Of a stretch of 19,169 nucleotides of DNA, positions 6,370-13,548 are shown one piece after another. This DNA comes from DATDCY01 sp031406795 [NCBI: Candidatus Rokuibacteriota bacterium] (GTDB lineage Bacteria > JAUVQV01). Position numbers and translations under genes: made by a program. The notes under the pieces were generated by a model. That model was not told the origin of the DNA, did no database searches, and saw nothing but the letters and a program-made list of their open reading frames with translations. The stretch is from positions 1-19,169 of the forward strand of contig JANOHV010000055.1 in the NCBI GenBank assembly GCA_031406795.1. Reading direction: 5' to 3'. Every line of letters starts with the position of its first letter. Position 1 is the first letter of the stretch.

Positions 6370-7395
6370 ATGCTCGGGCATGACGAGCCACACGGCCACG
6401 AACATCACGACGATCGCACGGACCAACGTGAGCACCACGGTCACACGCACGGCACGGTCGACCCGTCGATGCTCTCGACGGAGCGGGGGATCTGGGCGGT
6501 GAAGTGGTCGTTCGCTGGGCTCTTCGCAACCGCGCTGTTCCAGGCCGTGATCGTCCTCTACACCGGGAGCATCGCGCTTCTCGCCGACACGATCCACAAT
6601 GTCGGCGACGCGGCCACCGCAATCCCCCTCTGGATCGCCTTCCGGCTGGCGCAGAGAAAGCCGAGTCAGAGATTCACCTATGGCTACGGCCGTGTGGAAG
6701 ACCTGGCGGGCGTTTCGATCGTGCTCATCATTCTGTTCTCCGCTGCTGTTGCCGCATACGAGTCCATCGATCGCTTCCTGCACCCGCAGCCGGTGACACA
6801 TCTAGCCTGGGTGATCGCCGCGGCGGTGATCGGCTGTCTGGGCAACGAGGCGGTGGCGCAATTCCGCATCAAAATCGGAACTGAGATCGGCAGCGCCGCT
6901 TTGGTTGCCGACGGCCATCATGCCCGGGTCGACGGTCTGACGAGCTTGGCCGTGCTTTTCGGCGCTGTCGGCGTGTGGCTCGGGTATCCTTTGGCGGACC
7001 CCATCGTCGGCCTGAGCATCACGCTGGCGATCCTCCGGATCGTCTGGGATTCCGGCAAGTCAGTTTTCACCAGGCTGCTCGACGGTGTTGACCCGGATGT
7101 GGTCGACGAGATCAGGCACGCGGTGAACCATGCTCGAGGCGTGCGCAGCGTGTCGGAGGTGCGGGTACGGTGGTCTGGACACCGGATGCAGGCAGTGCTC
7201 AATATCGCCGTGGAGCCGGAAATCACGGTCGCGGAGGGGCATACGATTGCCGCGGAAGTGCGCCATCAACTGCTGCACCACCTGCGGTATCTCGCCGATG
7301 CCACGATCCACATCGATCCGGCGAATGCCTCGGGGGAGAGTCATCACAGCATCAACGATCACGAGCATGACGATCTTCCCGCTCATTCGCATTGA
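6370..7395 (+). CDS. CDF-family divalent cation efflux protein
   Basis: This 341-aa cation diffusion facilitator exchanges protons for Zn, Co, Cd or similar ions across the inner membrane. The N-terminus is His/Asp-rich (HDEPHGHEHHDD, EHHGHTHG), as is the tail (HHSINDHEHDD, HSH), suiting metal capture. The transport site pairs are visible: IALLADTIHNVGDA in the second span (HxxxD) and VADGHHARVDGLTSL in the fifth (HxxxD). The C-terminal cytoplasmic domain (about 245-320) has VRVRWSGHRMQAVLNIAVEP and ATIHIDP. AAGGAGAG precedes the ATG at good distance. The HD/HD-type sites favour zinc; the substrate range is inferred. It converges on the stress-protein gene at 7450. Confidence 0.93.
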   Translation: MLGHDEPHGHEHHDDRTDQREHHGHTHGTVDPSMLSTERGIWAVKWSFAGLFATALFQAVIVLYTGSIALLADTIHNVGDAATAIPLWIAFRLAQRKPSQRFTYGYGRVEDLAGVSIVLIILFSAAVAAYESIDRFLHPQPVTHLAWVIAAAVIGCLGNEAVAQFRIKIGTEIGSAALVADGHHARVDGLTSLAVLFGAVGVWLGYPLADPIVGLSITLAILRIVWDSGKSVFTRLLDGVDPDVVDEIRHAVNHARGVRSVSEVRVRWSGHRMQAVLNIAVEPEITVAEGHTIAAEVRHQLLHHLRYLADATIHIDPANASGESHHSINDHEHDDLPAHSH

Positions 7396-7449
7396 GCGGG
7401 ATCTGCCGTCCTGACCGCACGCTGTCGATCTGTCGCGGAGGTCCTGCGC

Positions 7450-8295
7450 TCAGGCTTTGGCTTTCAGGACCAGCACTGCGCAACCGGCGGTTCCGATGAC
7501 TTTCTCTGTGGTGCTTCCCAGAAAAGCCTTGCTGAGTCCGCTTTTCCCATACGTTCCCATGACAATCAGGTCCACGCCCCGTCCTCGAGCGGCTTCCACG
7601 ATGGCACTGAATGAGCGACCGGTCGGCGTTATTCCTTCAGCCGGCACCCCTTCCTCCTGTGCAATTACAGTGGCAAGTCGGACGAGAGCTTCCGCTTCTG
7701 CCCGCTCGCTTGCATTGCGCATGGCGGAGAGAAAAAGCAAAGAGCTGCCGCAGTGCTTGGCGATGGCGATGGCCTCGCGCAGGGCCACGTCGCTGTGTTT
7801 CGATCCGTCAACGGCGACCAGGACATGCTTGTACTCGATCCGGGCAGCCTGGGGAACGATGAGGATCTTGCAGGTCGCCTTGCCGATGACCTCTGCCGCA
7901 ACCTCTCCGATGAATGCTTTTGCGATTCCTTTCCAACCCCGTCGGCCGATGACGATCATGTCGGCATTCCTCGCGACAGCCTCAGCGACAACTGCCGCAG
8001 CAGGGGAGGAATCGGCGTGCAGAACGGTTTCGCAGGGCACGCCTGCTTTATCAGACAGCTCCTTGATCCCCATCAAATGTGTCTGGGCCTCTGCAACCTG
8101 AGCGTCGTAGGCGGAACCGCCAACGGTCTCGTATTCCGGTTTCGACTTGAAGGCCATGACCGCGATGATCTTGCTCGAACAGGGTCCGGCGAGACGGATC
8201 GCCTCCCGGACTGCACCCTCGCTGTACTGAGTGCCATCCGTTGCCAGAATAATCGTTTTGGTCTTTGAGATCGGGCAAGAAGTCGAGCATGCCAT
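7450..8295 (-). CDS. Tandem two-domain universal stress protein
   Basis: Two UspA domains lie in one 281-aa chain. Domain 1 (about 14-150) runs from TKTIILATDGTQYSEGAVRE to IGRRGWKGIAKAFIGEVAAE. Domain 2 (about 155-280) runs from YKHVLVAVDGSKHSDVALRE to MGTYGKSGLSKAFLGSTTEK. Domain 2 keeps the ATP-binding pattern G2XG9XG(S/T) with its Ser; in domain 1 a Glu replaces the Ser/Thr, so ATP binding there is doubtful. The ATG at 8295 is preferred because GGAGGGTGG sits just upstream of it; an ATG at 8319 would add eight residues but has no site. Early Cys residues (MACSTSC) are unusual for the family. Such proteins help survive starvation, oxidants or oxygen limitation. Confidence 0.9.
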   Translation of the reverse strand: MACSTSCPISKTKTIILATDGTQYSEGAVREAIRLAGPCSSKIIAVMAFKSKPEYETVGGSAYDAQVAEAQTHLMGIKELSDKAGVPCETVLHADSSPAAAVVAEAVARNADMIVIGRRGWKGIAKAFIGEVAAEVIGKATCKILIVPQAARIEYKHVLVAVDGSKHSDVALREAIAIAKHCGSSLLFLSAMRNASERAEAEALVRLATVIAQEEGVPAEGITPTGRSFSAIVEAARGRGVDLIVMGTYGKSGLSKAFLGSTTEKVIGTAGCAVLVLKAKA

Positions 8296-8449
8296 GGCTC
8301 CACCCTCCTCGTTTTTCATGCGTGGCCATTCCTTGCTCTCACGCGCGCTTGCTGCGGCTCATTGGGGCTACTCCCAAGTCAAGCCTACCCCCGGCGCCCT
8401 TCGCCACGGATTCCATGTCGAAGAGCACCGGGCGGTATTCTTCTTGCTG

Positions 8450-9040
8450 TTACTTCATTCGGGCAAATTTCTCGTAAGACCCGCTCACTTTAACGTTGAT
8501 CGCCACGGCATTGGTGCCGCGGTTGCGCCAAAACCAGCCGTGCGTTCCGTCGAAAGGCGCGATAAAGGTCCCTTGATCATCGGTCTTCTTCGAGCCCTTC
8601 TTGTGACTGATGAACTCGTCGCCCGCATTGAACTTCTCCCCGTGCATGTCGAAGTTCACGGGACCACCTTCGGTCTTCCACTGGAAGACGAATTGCTCCC
8701 CCTTGCGCATAGTGGCTTTGATTTCTGCTCCCTCGCCCGGTTGAAGCGTTACGGACATTTCATCGCTACGGAGCGGGTTGTCGCGCTTGGCCAGGATTGC
8801 AGGTGCCGCCGGGGAAGAATAGGCAGGTTGGGTGGGGACGACGGGCGTGGTTGTCGCCTCCGCACTGGCGGATTTCATCTTCAGCAGGCCCAACGTGGAT
8901 CCCACGCCGGTGGGGTCGATACCGAACTCGGCCGGCAGCACGACGGTGATCAATACCGCACTTGCGGCGACCATGGCGATGCCGGTGGCCTTGACCAACT
9001 GGCGTAGCGTCGGCGGCGGATGGATATGATGTTTCGTCAA
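8450..9040 (-). CDS. Membrane-anchored protein with a cupredoxin-like C-terminal part, partner of the HupE-like gene
   Basis: This 196-aa protein has one N-terminal membrane segment (about 17-38, ATGIAMVAASAVLITVVLPA), a Thr/Pro/Ala-rich linker and a roughly 100-residue soluble domain. That domain runs from MSVTLQPGEGAEIKATMRKG through FVFQWKTEGGPVNFDMHGE to FDGTHGWFWRNRGTNAVAIN. The last block reads like a beta-sandwich of the kind annotated 'transmembrane anchor protein' beside HupE/UreJ-like genes in metal islands. The start is TTG at 9040, preceded by AAGGAG six bases away; no ATG fits. It begins 14 bases after the upstream gene, so the pair forms an operon. The domain probably lies in the periplasm. 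Function unknown. Confidence 0.75.
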   Translation of the reverse strand: MTKHHIHPPPTLRQLVKATGIAMVAASAVLITVVLPAEFGIDPTGVGSTLGLLKMKSASAEATTTPVVPTQPAYSSPAAPAILAKRDNPLRSDEMSVTLQPGEGAEIKATMRKGEQFVFQWKTEGGPVNFDMHGEKFNAGDEFISHKKGSKKTDDQGTFIAPFDGTHGWFWRNRGTNAVAINVKVSGSYEKFARMK

Positions 9041-9054
9041 GTCTGTCTCCTTGG

Positions 9055-9783
9055 TCACTTGGTGAAATAACCGGTGAGTTGATAACCTATCAGGATCATG
9101 CCGGAGGTCATCAAAACGACATTTGCCGCGAAAGCCTGACGGCCAAACGACGCGGCACGCCGCCAGAAGCCCATGGCGATCAGGATGGCGCTCAGTGCGA
9201 GCAACTGTCCGATTTCGACCCCGACGTTGAACGCGAGTATGTTTGGGATCAACCCGTCCTTGGAAAGCGAGAATTCCTGAAGTTTCGTTGCCAAACCGAA
9301 GCCGTGGAAGAACCCGAACACGAGTACCGCGGCCTTGGTGTTCGGCTGGAAGCCGAGGACAAGCCGGAATGCGCCGAGGTTGTCGAGAGCCTTGTAGACG
9401 ACGGAGAGCCCGATAATGGCGTCCACGAGATAGGCGTTGACGTGGGTGCCGCTGAGCACCCCATAGATCAAAGTGACACTGTGGCCGACGGCGAACAGAG
9501 TCACGTAAGCCCCGACATCCCGCATCCGATACAGGAAGAAAATCACCCCGAACAGGAAAAGGAGATGGTCGTAGCCGGTCACCATGTGCTTGGCGCCGAG
9601 ATAGATGAACGGCAGGAGCCGCATTCCCGCATTTTGCACGATGAAGGATTTGTCGTCTTCCGCAACCCCGTGGGCGAAGGCATCCGACGCCCCCATCAGG
9701 GTCAGAAGCAAAAGGACGACAAACCCCGGATAGCATTGGAACAAGTCGAGCCAGCGTGATCGCCGGCAAAGAAAATTCTGCAT
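9055..9783 (-). CDS. HupE/UreJ-family membrane protein, putative metal transporter
   Basis: This 242-aa membrane protein carries the conserved histidines of the HupE/UreJ group. FAHG lies at the end of an N-terminal signal or anchor, followed by GAKHMVTGYDHLLFLFGVIF, LFAVGHSVTLIYGVLSGTHV and LVFGFFHGFGLATKLQEFSL. About six to seven spans are expected. Studied HupE and UreJ proteins import nickel; this longer branch sits in metal islands with a membrane-anchor protein and may move another metal. AAAGGACAGGA precedes the ATG. The His-rich protein gene upstream and the anchor gene downstream lie on the same strand. A long hairpin sits in its leader (9832-9866). Confidence 0.85.
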   Translation of the reverse strand: MQNFLCRRSRWLDLFQCYPGFVVLLLLTLMGASDAFAHGVAEDDKSFIVQNAGMRLLPFIYLGAKHMVTGYDHLLFLFGVIFFLYRMRDVGAYVTLFAVGHSVTLIYGVLSGTHVNAYLVDAIIGLSVVYKALDNLGAFRLVLGFQPNTKAAVLVFGFFHGFGLATKLQEFSLSKDGLIPNILAFNVGVEIGQLLALSAILIAMGFWRRAASFGRQAFAANVVLMTSGMILIGYQLTGYFTK

Positions 9784-9831
9784 TCCTGTCCTTTCTCATT
9801 TATGGATCAAACCGTCGACGTCGGACGGCAA

Positions 9832-9866
9832 CGCGAATGCCCAGTTCATCATGAACCGCATTCGCG
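9832..9866 (-). promoter_or_regulatory. Long hairpin in the leader of the HupE-like operon
   Basis: CGCGAATGC (9832-9840) pairs with GCATTCGCG (9858-9866), and inside it GTTCAT pairs with ATGAAC around a single C. This gives about 15 base pairs with a small bulge. It lies about 50-80 bases upstream of the HupE-like ATG. No T tract follows, so it is more likely a leader structure or operator than a terminator. A 21-codon frame (MRFMMNWAFALPSDV...) overlaps it and stops 12 bases before the HupE start; a leader peptide is possible but unproven. Confidence 0.45.
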
Positions 9867-9921
9867 CTGAAGCGCCGCCCGGGGATGGAGTGGTTCCCGG
9901 CGCGGAGACGGCGAGATGAGA

Positions 9922-9938
9922 TGAATCGCAATGATTCA
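9922..9938. promoter_or_regulatory. Perfect inverted repeat TGAATC-N5-GATTCA
   Basis: The two 6-base arms, spaced by five bases, lie between the His-rich protein stop (9963) and the HupE-like gene. Dimeric repressors bind such sites, and TGAA...TTCA arms recall metal-sensing ArsR/SmtB operators, but the spacing is not the classical one. No regulator gene is next to it. Confidence 0.35.
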
Positions 9939-9962
9939 CCCCAGACGCCGGCCGTCGTTCGA

Positions 9963-10349
9963 TCAGGCGATGTTCGGTGGGGGAGTCGGAGGTGTGAGAA
10001 AGACTTCGGGAAGGAATGTGGGGTGTTCGACCATTTCCTGCAGTGCGGGCCCCGGCGCTTCGGGAAGATTCACGGTAGATCCGCACATCGATGCATGGGA
10101 ATGTGCCGGCGTGCAACACCCGTCGCCATGGCTGTCTGCGGAATCATCGCCATGGCCATGGTGATCGGCTGCGTCTTTGTCCATCCCCGACGAAGACGAA
10201 CAGCCATTGCCGGAGAAGGCATATGGCTGCAGCACGTGACCGAGTTCTCCCGCAAGATGGGCGCCACGGGAAAACACGATTTCCGAAAAGAAAAACGTAA
10301 CAAGCATGAGGAACGTGAACGAAACGTTACGGAAGGCGGAGGGACGCAT
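9963..10349 (-). CDS. His/Cys-rich exported protein (CzcI-like, tentative)
   Basis: The 128-aa product starts with a signal-like segment (VSFTFLMLVTFFFSEIVFSR). A metal-binding looking centre follows, with DHHGHGDDSADSHGDGCC and AHSHASMCG, and then a Pro-rich tail (FLPEVFLTPPTPPPNIA). Small periplasmic proteins of this shape, such as CzcI, accompany Czc or CDF metal systems and often end in a Pro-rich segment. The match rests on composition and context, not on a clear signature. The ATG at 10349 has only a weak ribosome binding site. It reads toward the HupE-like gene 179 bases downstream and diverges from the thiol-redox operon. Confidence 0.6.
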   Translation of the reverse strand: MRPSAFRNVSFTFLMLVTFFFSEIVFSRGAHLAGELGHVLQPYAFSGNGCSSSSGMDKDAADHHGHGDDSADSHGDGCCTPAHSHASMCGSTVNLPEAPGPALQEMVEHPTFLPEVFLTPPTPPPNIA

Positions 10350-10427
10350 GCGTCTTCAGTACGTTTCGGTCGTCATGTTGCGGCGAGGATATCTGATCGA
10401 AGTGCTCCTGTCTACCGTCACACCCGG

Positions 10428-10490
10428 TCAGGTCGCGTTCTTGTGTGTCTTTGGCACGCCGACAAGGAAGACCGGCACAGCCAGGACAAC
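10428..10490 (-). pseudogene. MFS transporter C-terminal scrap
   Basis: The minus strand reads DVVLAVPVFLVGVPKTHKNA then T and a stop at 10428-10430. The core VLAVPVFLVGVP matches the end of the MFS protein at 12336-13538 (VLAVPVFLAGVPRT), and the DNA agrees at about 32 of 38 bases. It is a tiny leftover of a second related transporter gene. The stretch 10350-10677 otherwise holds only the FNR-type promoter; I see no intact gene in it. Confidence 0.45.
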
Positions 10491-10592
10491 ATCCCTGCTT
10501 CGCTCATTCTCGTCTGGAAGAGCGGCGTTGCCAACAGGTCGTCGGCAGACTGAAGGACCGGGAGTTCGACATCGCGAAGCTCAGACAAGGTC

Positions 10593-10634
10593 TTGATATA
10601 GGTCAAGGCCTCCCACGGAGGAAAGAAATATAAT
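10593..10634 (+). promoter_or_regulatory. Class II FNR/ANR-type promoter of the thiol-redox operon
   Basis: TTGATATAGGTCAA (10593-10606) matches the FNR/ANR consensus TTGAT-N4-ATCAA at nine of ten defined positions. Downstream is a perfect TATAAT (10629-10634). A start point near 10641 places the site centre (10599.5) at -41.5, the standard class II position, and there is no -35 hexamer of its own. A small inverted repeat CCTCC-CAC-GGAGG lies between them. The operon should be switched on when oxygen is low, if the host has an FNR-type regulator. Confidence 0.7.
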
Positions 10635-10677
10635 TTCATCATTGTCTCTGGGCACGGAGGACGGAGGGAGGCGGATC

Positions 10678-11088
10678 ATGAGCGTTAGAACCATGCAGCG
10701 TTTCACCGCGGGATTGATGGTGTGCTTGCTGATCCACGCCGCGGGTGTAGCTCAGGCGACCGGCGAGCCAGGCAAGGGCGGGTGGGGCACACCGGGACCG
10801 ACGGTTCTTGTATTCGGGCTCGGGGAGCGCTGTCGCTACTGCATGCAGCTCAAGCAGGAGATCGCGAAGGTGGTCGAAGTCACCGGGGACGCGGTGCGGT
10901 TCGTGGACTATCGCGTGGACCAGGAGCGGGACCGGGAGATGATCGCGCGGCACCGGGTGGTGCTCAGCCCGACCCTGGTATTCCTCGACGCGTCGGGCGC
11001 CGAGGTGTTCCGGCACCAGGGCCTCATGGACGCGGCCCAGATCCAGGAGAAGCTCGCAGCCTTCAAACTCTGGGTCAGGAGGGGGTGA
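10678..11088 (+). CDS. Exported thioredoxin-fold protein (CRYC active site)
   Basis: This 136-aa protein has a Sec signal (about 1-28, MQRFTAGLMVCLLIHAAGVA) and a thioredoxin-like domain. The active site is FGLGERCRYCMQLKQEIAKV (CxxC), followed by VRFVDYRVDQERDREMIARH and the cis-proline region LSPTLVFLDASGAEVFRHQG. It should work in the periplasm as a disulfide reductase fed by the CcdA-like protein encoded seven bases downstream. The ATG at 10678 follows a GGAGGGAGG site and lies 37 bases after the predicted FNR-dependent start; an earlier non-ATG start is unneeded. The substrate is unknown; cytochrome, metal or sulfur enzymes are possible. Confidence 0.85.
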   Translation: MSVRTMQRFTAGLMVCLLIHAAGVAQATGEPGKGGWGTPGPTVLVFGLGERCRYCMQLKQEIAKVVEVTGDAVRFVDYRVDQERDREMIARHRVVLSPTLVFLDASGAEVFRHQGLMDAAQIQEKLAAFKLWVRRG

Positions 11089-11095
11089 GCCGCTC

Positions 11096-11806
11096 GTGAT
11101 CGACGCCCTGACCGATGTGGTGCGCGAATCCCTCGAGGGCAGGCCCTGGCTGGCCGGGGCGGCGGTGTTTCTTGGCGGAGTCACCACGGCAGCGAACCCT
11201 TGCAGCCTGGCCAGCGTGCCCGTGATCATCGGCCTCGTGGGCGGGCAGGGCGCGGTGGCGAACTGGCGGCGCGGGCTCGGCTACTCGCTCACCTTCGTCG
11301 CCGGGTTGGCGGTCTCCTTCTCGCTGATGGCACTGGCGGCGGTGACCGCCGGCACGTACTTCGGCGGCACGAGCCCGTTGTGGCCCTGGGCGCTCGCGGC
11401 CGTCTGCTTCCTTACGGCGGCGCTGTTCTGGGACGTGTGGCACCTGAGCCTGCCGGAGTGGCTCGGGCGCTGGCGCCCGGCCAGGAGCGGTCTCCTCGGG
11501 GCGCTGGGGATGGGGCTCCTCTTCGGCGTGATTTCCGCACCGTGCGCGGCCCCGGTGCTCGTCCTCGTGCTGACCTACGTCGCGTCCAAGGCGAGCCTGG
11601 CGTACGGCTTCCTGCTCCTGTGGCTCTACGCCCTGGGTCACTGCGCGCTTGTCCTCCTGGCGGGAACATCCGTGGGTCTCGTCAAGTGGGTCCTGGCCTC
11701 CGAGCGCTATGCGCGCGCCAACCTGCTCATCCGCCGGTCGGCCGGCGTGGTCATTGCCCTGGCCGGGCTCTACTTGATCGTGAAGCAGATTCAGGCGGGA
11801 TCCTAG
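11096..11806 (+). CDS. CcdA/DsbD-type transmembrane electron carrier
   Basis: This 236-aa membrane protein passes electrons from cytoplasmic thioredoxin to periplasmic partners. Two redox cysteines sit in the usual motifs: GGVTTAANPCSLASVPVIIG in the first span and LLFGVISAPCAAPVLVLVLT in the fourth. About six spans are visible, including YSLTFVAGLAVSFSLMALAA and SAGVVIALAGLYLIVKQI. The start is GTG at 11096 with GGAGGGGG upstream. Spacing of seven bases to the thioredoxin-fold gene, and the small GCPKC protein after it, make a self-contained relay from cytoplasm to periplasm. The length fits stand-alone CcdA rather than full DsbD. Confidence 0.9.
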   Translation: MIDALTDVVRESLEGRPWLAGAAVFLGGVTTAANPCSLASVPVIIGLVGGQGAVANWRRGLGYSLTFVAGLAVSFSLMALAAVTAGTYFGGTSPLWPWALAAVCFLTAALFWDVWHLSLPEWLGRWRPARSGLLGALGMGLLFGVISAPCAAPVLVLVLTYVASKASLAYGFLLLWLYALGHCALVLLAGTSVGLVKWVLASERYARANLLIRRSAGVVIALAGLYLIVKQIQAGS

Positions 11807-11871
11807 CCGGGGAGACGAGGAAGCCAACGTCGATGCTTCAACCGGAACCTGCGAGCGAGAGGAGTGAAGAG

Positions 11872-12123
11872 ATGGAGATCGAAGTTCTGGGCGTCGGCTG
11901 CCCGAAGTGCGCGCGGATGTATGAGGCGGTGGTGAACGCCGTGGAACTCGCCGGCCTCGAGGCGCAGGTCCGCAAGGTCTACGACCTCGATGAGATCATG
12001 CGCCGCGGGGTGGTCGCTTTCCCGGCCCTCGTGGTGGACGGCGAGATCCGATCGGTTGGGAAGCTGCTCGAACCGGAAGCCATAGCGCGCCTGCTGAAGC
12101 CACGGGCAGTCTCTGGAGGGTGA
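11872..12123 (+). CDS. Small thioredoxin-like protein (redox-active disulfide protein 2 type)
   Basis: The 83-aa cytoplasmic protein begins MEIEVLGVGCPKCARMYEAV. The GCPKC motif near residue 9-13 and the compact fold ending VVAFPALVVDGEIRSVGKLL match the 'redox-active disulfide protein 2' group. Members often accompany ArsP-type permeases and CcdA-like proteins. It could feed electrons to the upstream CcdA-like protein or bind a metalloid. AGGAG precedes the ATG; an earlier in-frame ATG (11834) would add 13 residues without family support. It is third in the FNR-type operon. Confidence 0.87.
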   Translation: MEIEVLGVGCPKCARMYEAVVNAVELAGLEAQVRKVYDLDEIMRRGVVAFPALVVDGEIRSVGKLLEPEAIARLLKPRAVSGG

Positions 12124-12334
12124 GGCACCGGCGCGCATCCTCTTCAGGACTCGCCTCGTCACCCCCGAGGGCGAACGGTCCGCAGCGTGGCCGCTGCTGC
12201 CGCTCCGCGGCGAGGAAGTGGTGCAGTATCTCCGAGAAGCCGGCGTGGACGACATCCGCGAATTCGGTGACTACAACCGTATCGCCTATGCGCCGGACTC
12301 CCCTGCGCTGATCCTCCTGGGCCAGCGAAGATAA
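12098..12334 (+). pseudogene. C-terminal fragment of a SAM-dependent methyltransferase (probable)
   Basis: The open frame after a TGA reads ARILFRTRLVTPEGERSAAW, then GEEVVQYLREAGVDDIREFG and DYNRIAYAPDSPALILLGQR. The last part, a helix ending AGVDDI followed by GDYN...PDSPALILLGQR, resembles the end of class I methyltransferases. There is no ATG, GTG or TTG start in frame and the SAM-binding half is missing. It overlaps the end of the GCPKC gene and its stop is one base from the end of the convergent MFS gene. Probably a truncated fourth operon member. Confidence 0.5.
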
Positions 12335-12335
12335 A

Positions 12336-13538
12336 TCAGGGAGGTGTTCTCGGCACTCCGGCAAGGAAGACCGGCACCGCCAGAACGATGAGCCCGGCGA
12401 GCGCCAGGAACGCCGTCAGGTAGTCGAATCTCGCGATCAACACCCCTGCCAGGATCGGGCCGGAGGCGTGGCCGACGTCGAAGATCGTCCCGAAGGTGCC
12501 CATCGCGGTACCGAAGTGCCTTTCCTTGCAGAGATCCGCGACAAGAGCCGCGCCGGAGGAGGTGACGAGGGCCTCCCCGAAGCCAAAGACGGCCGCGGCC
12601 AGCAGCAGCGGCCAGAAGCCGCGGACCATCGGGATCGCCGCGAGCGCGAGGGCGCTGACGACGAGCCCGCCGGCGATCAGCGTCCTGCGCCCATAGCGGT
12701 CCGAGCTTCTGCCGATGACCGGCTTGGAGAGGATGGTGGTCACCACCTGCGCGCCCCAGAGCAGCCCGGCCTGGAACTCGTTGAGGCCGGCGACCATCAC
12801 GGCGTAGATCGGCAGGAACGCCTCGAGGGCGCCGACCGCCAGATTCGCCATCCCCTCCATGATAGAGGTGATCACCACGCGGCGGTCGCTCGCGACCTCC
12901 CGGATGCCCGAGAAGAAGCGCTGCGAAGCCGCCGCCAGCCCGCCGCTCTCCGTCCGACCCTGACCGTCCTTGAGGAGCCTGAGGAAGAGCAACAGGGCCA
13001 CCATACCCGTGACGCCGCTCAGAAGATACGCGAGGTGGAAATCCTGCAGCGCCGGCGCTGTCGATCCCTGGCCGTGGTGCAGGATCAGACCTCCGAGCGG
13101 CGCGCCGAGGAGATTGCCGATGATCGTCACCGACGAGAACCAGGAGAGCATCTCCCCCTTCCGCGCTCCGGCGACATCGGCGACGACGGCCATCGAGACC
13201 GGGCCATAGACTGCCGTGGCCATGCCGTGCAGGAAGCGGATCAGGACCAGCGGACCGTAGGACGAGACGCCGAGGTAGGCGAACGGCATGAAAGCAAAGA
13301 AGAGCAGGCCGATGAGCATCGTCCGCCGGCGCCCGATGACATCCGAGAGCGCGCCCGCCGGGAGTTTGAAGAAGATCCCGGTGACCGTCGAGATGCCGAC
13401 CGCGAATCCGATCGCCTCGGGGCCCGCGCCAAGCGAGAGCGCGAAGAGGGGCAACACGGGGCTGCGAGCGAGAGCGTACGAGAGGCGCGCGAAGAAGCCG
13501 ACACAGCAGAGGGCGGCGAACGGGCTCAAAGCGCGCAT
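12336..13538 (-). CDS. MFS transporter
   Basis: This 400-aa protein has the 12-span major facilitator layout. Motif A appears in both halves: LPAGALSDVIGRRRTMLIGL after span 2 and SKPVIGRSSDRYGRRTLIAG after span 8. Other conserved stretches are RFLHGMATAVYGPVSMAVVA and GHASGPILAGVLIARFDYLT. It is a drug/solute exporter type; no substrate signature is evident. It is last of four minus-strand genes after chrB, the HD protein and the DUF2148 protein, with an 11-base gap from the last. No ChrA chromate pump is in the window, so this protein might be the export partner, which is inference. Confidence 0.9.
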   Translation of the reverse strand: MRALSPFAALCCVGFFARLSYALARSPVLPLFALSLGAGPEAIGFAVGISTVTGIFFKLPAGALSDVIGRRRTMLIGLLFFAFMPFAYLGVSSYGPLVLIRFLHGMATAVYGPVSMAVVADVAGARKGEMLSWFSSVTIIGNLLGAPLGGLILHHGQGSTAPALQDFHLAYLLSGVTGMVALLLFLRLLKDGQGRTESGGLAAASQRFFSGIREVASDRRVVITSIMEGMANLAVGALEAFLPIYAVMVAGLNEFQAGLLWGAQVVTTILSKPVIGRSSDRYGRRTLIAGGLVVSALALAAIPMVRGFWPLLLAAAVFGFGEALVTSSGAALVADLCKERHFGTAMGTFGTIFDVGHASGPILAGVLIARFDYLTAFLALAGLIVLAVPVFLAGVPRTPP

Positions 13539-13548
13539 AGCGGCTATC

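Noticed and set aside
7396-7449. Imperfect inverted repeat (CCTGACCGCA / TGCGCTCAGG) as a bidirectional terminator between the CDF and stress-protein genes
   Set aside because: The arms are about 25 bases apart with one mismatch, extend into the stress-protein stop region and lack a T tract.
9885-10553. Plus-strand frame of 222 codons
   Set aside because: It mostly overlaps the His-rich exported protein on the other strand, has no ribosome binding site and crosses the MFS scrap.
10418-10642. Minus-strand frame starting MMKLYFFPPWEAL
   Set aside because: It would run through the FNR site and TATAAT box; only a different frame here shows homology (the MFS scrap).
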